Assembly (NCBI GenBank): GCA_021820805.1 | Contig: JAKADF010000061.1 | Span: 1-11,064 of the forward strand | DNA: 11,064 nucleotides | Direction of reading: 5' to 3' | Source: Bacillota bacterium | GTDB lineage: Bacteria; Bacillota; Bacilli; Alicyclobacillales; Alicyclobacillaceae | Part shown: positions 1 through 5,066 of the stretch, in pieces | Layout of the letters: every line of letters starts with the position of its first letter | How positions within the stretch are numbered: position 1 is the stretch's first letter | Program-made: the position numbers and the translations under genes | The notes under the pieces: generated by a model | Databases searched by the model: none | Told to the model about the DNA's origin: nothing | The model's input: the letters and a program-made list of their open reading frames with translations, nothing else

Positions 1-47
1 TTTTACGAGATAACTATCAAAGGACTAGTTTCAAATTGCCTTTGTGA
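1..47 (+). CDS. 3' end of a paralog of the next gene (membrane protein, partial)
   Basis: The frame beginning at position 3 reads LRDNYQRTSFKLPL and stops at TGA 45-47. This closely matches the C-terminus of the next gene, LRDNYQKIGYKMPI, with 8 of 14 residues identical and both ending shortly after a K-x-P. It is therefore most likely the tail of a tandem paralog whose body lies left of the window. Its stop codon overlaps the ribosome binding site of the next gene, so the two are probably co-transcribed and translationally coupled. Only 14 codons are visible, so nothing can be said about its length or its membrane segments. Confidence 0.7.
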   Translation, partial: LRDNYQRTSFKLPL

Positions 48-58
48 GGTGTTCAGTT

Positions 59-823
59 TTGGAGCAAAATACATTTGCGCGTTATCCAAGAGTATATCTG
101 TCTCCATTCACTACCAACCAAATACACTTAATAAATCCTTACATAACTGCACTTTGGTCTCTTCTTACACCAGGACTTGGAAATTTAATGCAAGATCGGA
201 AGCTAAAAGGCATTATTCTTATTATCTGGGGAATTGTCGTCAACACAGGAGCTAAAGTAAATCTCGCAATTATGTATTCCATTTCTGGAAATTTTGATTT
301 GGCTAAGCATGCTATCAATACCAGATGGCTCCTTCTCTATTTAGCGGTTTATACATATTCTGCTTGGGATTCCTACCGCGGAGCAGTCGATATGAATAAA
401 TTATATATCCTGGCAGATAGAGAAGATGCTCCAATAAAACCTTTCATTATCAATTCATTGGATTTAAATTTTTTAGATAAGCGGAGTCCTTGGCTCGCGG
501 CGGTATGGTCTGCATTGATGCCTGGGCTTGGCAATTTATATTTGCACAAAATTATCCAAGGATTATTTTTTGTTGCTTGGACAGTTGCCGTGCTTTATTT
601 TTCACATGGATTACAGGCATTTTATTTTACGATGATTGGATATTTCGATTACGCTAAAAATATCGCAGATATGCAGTGGTTACTTTATTTCCCAACAGTC
701 TATGGATTTCAAATTTATGATTCGTATGTTTCTGCAGTAGAGAATAACAAGCTGTTCGAAAAAGAGCAGTCGAAATGGTTAAGGGACAATTATCAAAAAA
801 TTGGATATAAAATGCCAATATAA
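59..823 (+). CDS. Duplicated TM2-like integral membrane protein, unknown function
   Basis: This is a 254-residue membrane protein built from two tandem units of about 91 residues, at roughly residues 26-116 and 143-233, which align without gaps. Both units share a W-S-x-L-x-PGLGNL motif (residues 33-43 and 150-160), a second hydrophobic segment, a G-x-F-D-x-AK turn, a WLL-Y stretch and a closing DSY-x-x-AV-x-x-NKL. The PGLGNL turn resembles the P-G-x-G turn of TM2-type proteins, and single-unit relatives are, as I recall, common uncharacterised proteins in Bacillales. No catalytic motif or cleavable signal peptide is seen. I chose TTG 59 because GAGGTG (46-51) lies 7 nt upstream of it. GTG 44 overlaps the previous stop but has no well-placed ribosome binding site. 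The role is unknown; scaffold or envelope functions are only guesses. Confidence 0.75.
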   Translation: MEQNTFARYPRVYLSPFTTNQIHLINPYITALWSLLTPGLGNLMQDRKLKGIILIIWGIVVNTGAKVNLAIMYSISGNFDLAKHAINTRWLLLYLAVYTYSAWDSYRGAVDMNKLYILADREDAPIKPFIINSLDLNFLDKRSPWLAAVWSALMPGLGNLYLHKIIQGLFFVAWTVAVLYFSHGLQAFYFTMIGYFDYAKNIADMQWLLYFPTVYGFQIYDSYVSAVENNKLFEKEQSKWLRDNYQKIGYKMPI

Positions 824-849
824 TGACTGAAAGGGTCAAAGGTGAGGGT

Positions 850-1308
850 ATGTACGTCATTGCATCCTTTGAACAATCAACTTTCTTAGAATTAGCCATT
901 ACAGCCTTAGAACAAAAAGGAATACAAAAAAATCATATCCTAGCTGTCCCGCTCGATAAAAGAACCGAGGAAAGAAAGCTGTTTGATACAATCCACAGGG
1001 CTGATGGAATTAGCATGTTCGATGTTGCTGCGGTTTTAGGCACGTGTGGAATGCTTTTAGGAGCTATTTACGGGATGGTCTTAAAATGGGGGCCAATTTT
1101 ATGGGGGCTCATTGGTTTAATCGCAGGACTCCTTATCGGTTTTCTGCTGAAACTCTTATTTGTAAAAAAACAAAACAACAAAGCGGCAAGTCATAATATT
1201 GCAACAGAAGTGTTCCTGCTCGTTCACTGCAGCGATGAGGAACGATATATGGTAGAAGACATCCTTTGGGATAACATGTCACTCGGCATTGCTAAATTAA
1301 ATATCTAA
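850..1308 (+). CDS. Conserved membrane protein with a central Gly-rich two-helix hairpin
   Basis: This is a 152-residue protein of unknown function. Residues 1-50 look like a soluble beta-alpha-beta unit (MYVIASF, an amphipathic helix rich in LE/AL, then ILAVPL). Residues 58-104 form two glycine-rich hydrophobic helices (GMLLGAIYG, then GLIGLIAGLLIG), with GxxxG spacing. Residues 117-152 are again soluble (EVFLLVHCSDEER). The arrangement suggests one small alpha/beta domain interrupted by a membrane hairpin, somewhat like the general-stress GsiB/YflT-type small domains, but I do not recognise a named family. ATG 850 is preferred because AAAGGTGA (838-845) precedes it. ATG 823 overlaps the upstream stop (TAATG) but has no ribosome binding site. 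The 27-nt gap suggests an operon with the duplicated membrane gene. Confidence 0.72.
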   Translation: MYVIASFEQSTFLELAITALEQKGIQKNHILAVPLDKRTEERKLFDTIHRADGISMFDVAAVLGTCGMLLGAIYGMVLKWGPILWGLIGLIAGLLIGFLLKLLFVKKQNNKAASHNIATEVFLLVHCSDEERYMVEDILWDNMSLGIAKLNI

Positions 1309-1318
1309 ACCAATTAAA

Positions 1319-1352
1319 AGGTCCCTGCACAAATGCAAAAATGCAGGAACCT
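1319..1352 (-). terminator. Rho-independent terminator of mutS2
   Basis: An 11-nt stem (1319-1329 with 1342-1352) has one C/A mismatch and a 12-nt loop. On the - strand it is followed by TTTTAATT, as expected for a terminator 16 nt past the mutS2 stop. Read rightward there is no U-tract, so termination of the convergent left operon at this hairpin would be weak. Confidence 0.7.
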
Positions 1353-1368
1353 ATAAAAGAACAATGTC

Positions 1369-3708
1369 CTATACTCGAACGGCTACCACGGTGACTCCGT
1401 CTCCACCCTCTCCCGGCCCTCCAGCCATTCTGGAGGAGACTTGAGGATGATTCCCTAAATACCGCCGGACTGCATCGCGTAAAGCGCCAGTTCCTTTCCC
1501 ATGGATGATAACAATTCGTCTGAGTCCAGCCATAACGGCATCATCCAGATATTTATCAATGCGAAGCAGTGCATCATCAACAGTTTCACCGCGCACATCA
1601 AGTTCCATCCGAATATCCTTATCTGCAGAAATAGTTCTTCTCGTGACAGGTGCCTCTTTTGCTCTTCCCGCATCCAGTATTTCGAGATCACTTATGTCCA
1701 CTTTCATGCGTAAGAGGCCTAACTGTACAGTGGCAGATTTACCGTCACTTGACACGTCAAGAACATCCCCTTTTTGCCCAAGAGTCAGAACACGAATACG
1801 ATTGCCTGCCTGAACTTCAAACTTTTGGGTCTTGCGCCTAGCGATGCGTTTTTGTTCAGGCAGTGCCGATTCCAAGCCCTTTCTAAGTTCGACCAACTCA
1901 TGATCTTTAACCACAGCAGATTTTTGTTTGCTACGAAGTTCACGAATGATACGTTCTGCTTCCTGGCTTGCTTTCTCAACAATTTGTTTAGCCTCGGTTA
2001 CGGCTGCTGCTTTCGTATTTTCTGCTTCAATTTCAAGCTCATCGTGCATTTTTTGCCATTTTGATTTGAAATCTTCTGCTTCCTTTCTTTCTTGCTCTGC
2101 AATATTTCTTGCATCTTCAGCAATTTTCCGTGCTTTCTCCATTTGCAAGATTAGTTCTTCCGTCCTCGTGTCATTTGCACCAACCAGGTCTTTTGCATGA
2201 TTTATAATGTCTCGGCTTAAACCCAGACGTTCAGCAATTAGAAGCGCATTCGAACGCCCCGGTACGCCGACAAGGAGCCTGTAGGTTGGCCTGAGTGTTG
2301 AAACATCAAATTCAACCGAGGCATTTATGGCATTCGGTTCTGTAAATGCATAGCCCTTTAGTTCTGCATAGTGTGTCGTTGCTACAACTTTGCAACCAAT
2401 ATTATTTAGATAGTCAAGAATTGAAATTGCAAGCGCGGCGCCTTCACCTGGGTCAGTGCCTGCACCCAATTCGTCCAATAAAACAAGGCTGTCGTGCCGT
2501 AAATGATCTAACATCGCTACAATTGAACGCATATGTGAGGAAAATGTCGACAGACTTTGCTCAATACTTTGTTCGTCCCCAATATCTGCATATATACCAC
2601 TGCACCAAGCAATGTCTGAAGCCCTTTTCCCAGGTATAAAGCATCCTGACATCGCCATGATTGTTACAAGGCCAATCGTCTTTAAACTTACGGTTTTACC
2701 ACCTGTATTTGGTCCAGTGACAATCAGCATTGAATATGTTTCTCCAAGAGATACATCAATCGGAACAGCAGTTTCTTTATCTAAAAGTGGATGCCGAACA
2801 CCCGATAAATGCCATATTCCATTTTGATTTAAATTCGGGCGTGTACATTCTTCTTGTTTTGCGTATTTTGCTTTTGCAAACCAAGCATCAATCTGACCAA
2901 GAATAACTGTATTCTCCAGAAGCTCTTTATCTATACCCGCTACAAGACCTGAAATATGATGTAATATCCGTTCGATTTCATGTTCTTCTTCAACAGTAAG
3001 TGCCCGTATACGCTCAGTTGCCTCAATTACCCCTTGAGGCTCAATGAACACCGTCGACCCAGACGCAGAATAGTCTCGTATGATTCCACGAATTTGGGAT
3101 TTACTATCCACACGCACAGGGAGACAGTAAAAACTTCCACGCATTGCGATGACCGGTTCTTGCAAATACTTTTGATGGGTTCTAAGCAACTGATCTAGTA
3201 CCTGCCTGGCCTTTGCCTCGGCTCCTCTTTTTTCGTGACGAATCGAGCGCAATTGTGGACTTGCGTTATCGAATATTGATGCATCCTCATCAATAGCAGA
3301 GCGGATTTCCTGTTCAACCCGTTTTGCATCATAAAGTAATTCGCAAGCTTGTGAAAGTCTCGGGATAGGAAACATATCAGAGATTTTTTCAATGGAATTT
3401 CTTATATTTCTACCGCCTGCAATAAAATTTGCAATCGCAATTAAAGATTCTCCAGAAAGCGTTCCGCCAATTGCTGCTTTTTGGATATCTAATCTCACAT
3501 CCGTTATACCGCCAAACGGCAATTCGCCAAAACGGTATAACACTTGCATTGCTTCATCAACAGTTTCAAGTTCCTGATTCGCTTCTGTCATTAACTCATA
3601 AGGTTTTAGTTCAGACAAACGATCTTTGCCCAGACTACACGCAGCCTGTACTCGAATCTGTTCTTTGATTTTACTAAATTCAAGGATGCGTAAAGTCCGC
3701 TCCTCCAT
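1369..3708 (-). CDS. mutS2: MutS2 ATPase with C-terminal Smr domain
   Basis: This is a 779-residue MutS2, the usual length for the family. Visible features in order are the N-terminal MutS-like core and clamp, Walker A GPNTGGKT (332-339), the SLSTFSSHM signature (about 386-394), Walker B LVLLDELGAGTD (408-419), the ATTHY switch histidine (443-447), a long charged coiled coil (about 515-605), a small beta-rich KOW-like segment (about 632-680), and the Smr domain (703-779) with LDVRG and HGKGTGALR. MutS2 has been linked to suppression of recombination and, in Bacillus subtilis, to rescue of collided ribosomes, where ATPase and Smr activities act on stalled translation complexes. The start is ATG 3708, with AGGA 7 nt upstream. 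polX, which normally precedes mutS2 in this cluster, is absent, so the gene appears to have its own promoter. Confidence 0.96.
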   Translation of the reverse strand: MEERTLRILEFSKIKEQIRVQAACSLGKDRLSELKPYELMTEANQELETVDEAMQVLYRFGELPFGGITDVRLDIQKAAIGGTLSGESLIAIANFIAGGRNIRNSIEKISDMFPIPRLSQACELLYDAKRVEQEIRSAIDEDASIFDNASPQLRSIRHEKRGAEAKARQVLDQLLRTHQKYLQEPVIAMRGSFYCLPVRVDSKSQIRGIIRDYSASGSTVFIEPQGVIEATERIRALTVEEEHEIERILHHISGLVAGIDKELLENTVILGQIDAWFAKAKYAKQEECTRPNLNQNGIWHLSGVRHPLLDKETAVPIDVSLGETYSMLIVTGPNTGGKTVSLKTIGLVTIMAMSGCFIPGKRASDIAWCSGIYADIGDEQSIEQSLSTFSSHMRSIVAMLDHLRHDSLVLLDELGAGTDPGEGAALAISILDYLNNIGCKVVATTHYAELKGYAFTEPNAINASVEFDVSTLRPTYRLLVGVPGRSNALLIAERLGLSRDIINHAKDLVGANDTRTEELILQMEKARKIAEDARNIAEQERKEAEDFKSKWQKMHDELEIEAENTKAAAVTEAKQIVEKASQEAERIIRELRSKQKSAVVKDHELVELRKGLESALPEQKRIARRKTQKFEVQAGNRIRVLTLGQKGDVLDVSSDGKSATVQLGLLRMKVDISDLEILDAGRAKEAPVTRRTISADKDIRMELDVRGETVDDALLRIDKYLDDAVMAGLRRIVIIHGKGTGALRDAVRRYLGNHPQVSSRMAGGPGEGGDGVTVVAVRV

Positions 3709-3751
3709 CGATTCATCCTGCTTTCTTCATGTAAATCCAAAATTCCCATAC

Positions 3752-3757
3752 ATTGTA
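3752..3757 (-). promoter_or_regulatory. Probable extended -10 of the mutS2 promoter
   Basis: The - strand reads TGGTACAAT, a TGn extended -10 with TACAAT as the hexamer. No good -35 lies 16-18 nt upstream, which is tolerated with an extended -10. Transcription would start about 40 nt before the mutS2 ATG. The element lies next to the -35 of the divergent YvlD-like gene. Confidence 0.45.
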
Positions 3758-3762
3758 CCACA

Positions 3763-3790
3763 TGAAACTTTACGGTTCTGTCTACGCTAT
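3763..3790 (+). promoter_or_regulatory. ECF sigma (sigma-W-like) promoter
   Basis: TGAAAC at 3763-3768 is followed, after exactly 16 nt, by CGCTAT at 3785-3790. This is close to the Bacillus sigma-W consensus TGAAAC-N16-CGTA, with one change in the CGTA core region. It lies about 30 nt upstream of the ATG at 3821, leaving a short leader with a ribosome binding site. In B. subtilis the yvlABCD operon, which contains the homologous yvlD, belongs to the sigma-W cell-envelope stress regulon, so the gene content supports the motif. No sigma factor gene is seen in this window. Confidence 0.6.
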
Positions 3791-3820
3791 AGTCGACACA
3801 TTTCACAGGGGGGAACAAAA

Positions 3821-4162
3821 ATGAGTTTTCTTGGTACGATAGTTCGGTTTATTGTTTCCGCACTGGTGCTTATGTTTGTAGGTTATTTGGTACCCGGTTT
3901 TGGCGTTATGGGATTTTGGTCTGCTCTCATCGCCGCAGTAGTTATCGCAGCTCTTGGCTGGGCTATCGAAGCACTCTTCGGGAGAAGGATTTCGCCGTAT
4001 GGGCGAGGTATTGTTGGCTTTATTTCCGGTGCAGTTGTTCTCTATGTGGCTCAACTATTTGTGCCAGGTATGCGTGTCACTGTACTCGGTGCTTTACTGG
4101 CATCACTCGTTATCGGTATCATCGACCTGTTTGTGCCAACCGAGATGAGGAGAAAGTCATAA
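3821..4162 (+). CDS. YvlD-like four-helix membrane protein (phage holin 4 superfamily)
   Basis: This 113-residue protein is almost entirely hydrophobic, with four predicted membrane helices (about 5-25, 30-53, 62-84 and 86-106). Characteristic loops are LVPGFGVMGFWSAL, a central GRRISPYGRG cytoplasmic turn and LFVPGMRVTVLGAL. This pattern is typical of the mycobacterial-type four-TM phage holin superfamily, which includes B. subtilis YvlD. Despite the name, these proteins are chromosomal and are probably not lysis proteins. ATG 3821 is preceded by AGGGGGG (3807-3813) with a 7-nt spacer; the reading frame stays open upstream to an ATG at 3626, but that segment runs antisense through mutS2 and the promoter. 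It is monocistronic, with its own ECF-type promoter and terminator. An envelope-stress role is inferred from the promoter and the homology. Confidence 0.88.
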   Translation: MSFLGTIVRFIVSALVLMFVGYLVPGFGVMGFWSALIAAVVIAALGWAIEALFGRRISPYGRGIVGFISGAVVLYVAQLFVPGMRVTVLGALLASLVIGIIDLFVPTEMRRKS

Positions 4163-4167
4163 TTCAA

Positions 4168-4205
4168 GAAAATGCGATCCGCTTTAACCAGCGGATCGCA
4201 TTTTC
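4168..4205. terminator. Bidirectional terminator shared by the YvlD-like gene and cvpA
   Basis: A perfect 16-bp stem (4168-4183 with 4190-4205) encloses a 6-nt loop. It has a GC-rich core and A/T-rich outer ends, giving TTTTC at the 3' side in both directions. It begins 5 nt after the stop of the + strand gene. On the - strand its first arm encodes the last residues of CvpA, and the cvpA TAA (4186-4184) lies in the loop. Confidence 0.8.
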
Positions 4206-4714
4206 AATACTGTTTGAAAAACCGTTTTACCTTCATTCATCATCCATCTGGCTAAAAAAGAATGCTGTAACTGGTACGTAATCTCATTTGTGTGAATTTG
4301 GCTCAGGATATACAACACTACGTCAGAAAAGACAAGTGCTAATAAAATACCCGCGAGCAAGCCGCAAAATCGATTGATGAATGACAGAATCGGCAAATGA
4401 AATACCGCATCTATAAGTGAAGCAGCATAACGTAACAATAGAAAAGAAACGATAAAAACTACCCCAAACGAAATTGCTCCTGAAATGCTGCTAAATGCAC
4501 TTTGTTCTAATGGATTGGTGGCTCCCGGAGTTAAATGCCAAACCTGTAATGTATGTGTCACAACAGGCATTAAATACGGCCTAAGCCAAAGAGATGCAAA
4601 GTAAGCAATCACACCACCAAATAAACGTAATACCTGTCGAACAAAGCCTACTCTGTATCCATTAACAGCTCCAAGTAAGACCAAAATAATAAGTATGAGG
4701 TCGAGTGTAACCAA
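4184..4714 (-). CDS. cvpA: CvpA family membrane protein
   Basis: This 176-residue protein has the CvpA/YshB layout: an N-terminal helix with LDLILIILVLLGAVNGYRVG (residues 4-23), a G-F-V-R-Q turn leading to a second helix (about 27-46), then helices at about 76-98 and 112-135 and a short polar tail. The family is named for colicin V production in E. coli; in Bacillales the protein sits in the zapA-polX-mutS2 neighbourhood and its molecular role is unsettled. The start is TTG 4714. GGAGTGA overlaps the zapA stop 9 nt upstream, and no ATG lies nearby, so translation is probably coupled to zapA. The 3' end forms part of a terminator hairpin. Confidence 0.88.
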   Translation of the reverse strand: MVTLDLILIILVLLGAVNGYRVGFVRQVLRLFGGVIAYFASLWLRPYLMPVVTHTLQVWHLTPGATNPLEQSAFSSISGAISFGVVFIVSFLLLRYAASLIDAVFHLPILSFINRFCGLLAGILLALVFSDVVLYILSQIHTNEITYQLQHSFLARWMMNEGKTVFQTVLKMRSAG

Positions 4715-4723
4715 AGTATTGTG

Positions 4724-5002
4724 TCACTCCCTCATATCAGCGCTTGTCTTATCATCCAACAGTTCAAGTAATTCCCTGTGTTCTTCTTGAAGCTTGCACA
4801 ATTCATCAGCTAAATTTAACGCTGTAAGAACAGCAACTCGACGTTCATCAAGCATTGGAGCACGGCTTGCAATTTCGTCCATCAATTGATTGACTCTATC
4901 CGCTACCTGCCTCATGTGTGCCACAGGGTCACGGCCGCGCAGCATATATTCTGTTCCATGAATGGAAACCCTAAGGCGATTGATTTCATTCACTTCTTGC
5001 AT
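4724..5002 (-). CDS. zapA: Cell division protein ZapA
   Basis: This is a 92-residue ZapA, which bundles and stabilises FtsZ filaments at the division site. It has the expected RVSIHGTEYMLRG beta strand pair (residues 10-22), the VADRVNQLMDEI helix, the VAVLTALNLADEL segment, and a C-terminal coiled coil rich in E and L. The reading frame is open further upstream to 5134, but that would overlap pheT. ATG 5002 is preceded by GGGGGGAT, with the G-run ending 6 nt before the start, and it gives the usual family length. It lies 64 nt downstream of pheT and its stop overlaps the cvpA ribosome binding site, so it is part of the T-box-controlled operon unless an internal promoter exists. Confidence 0.9.
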   Translation of the reverse strand: MQEVNEINRLRVSIHGTEYMLRGRDPVAHMRQVADRVNQLMDEIASRAPMLDERRVAVLTALNLADELCKLQEEHRELLELLDDKTSADMRE

Positions 5003-5066
5003 GACTATCCCCCCGTGCCCATCAAGAAGGTATTTCGCGTTGAGTCCTGCAAATCCTGCAAGTGTA

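Noticed and set aside
49..255. 68-codon + strand frame near the left edge
   Set aside because: It is out of frame with the duplicated membrane protein, its composition is unlike a real protein, and it is explained as a shadow.
1505..2200. Several Ser-rich + strand frames opposite mutS2
   Set aside because: They are antisense shadows of mutS2 with low-complexity translations and no ribosome binding sites.
3626..3820. In-frame N-terminal extension of the YvlD-like protein to ATG 3626
   Set aside because: The extension runs antisense through mutS2 and the promoter, lacks family similarity, and ATG 3821 has a strong ribosome binding site.
5038..5062. Two close copies of TTGCAGGA in the pheT-zapA gap (- strand)
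   Set aside because: Only two 8-nt copies with no further structure; likely chance. It is also not recognisable as a remnant of rnhC.
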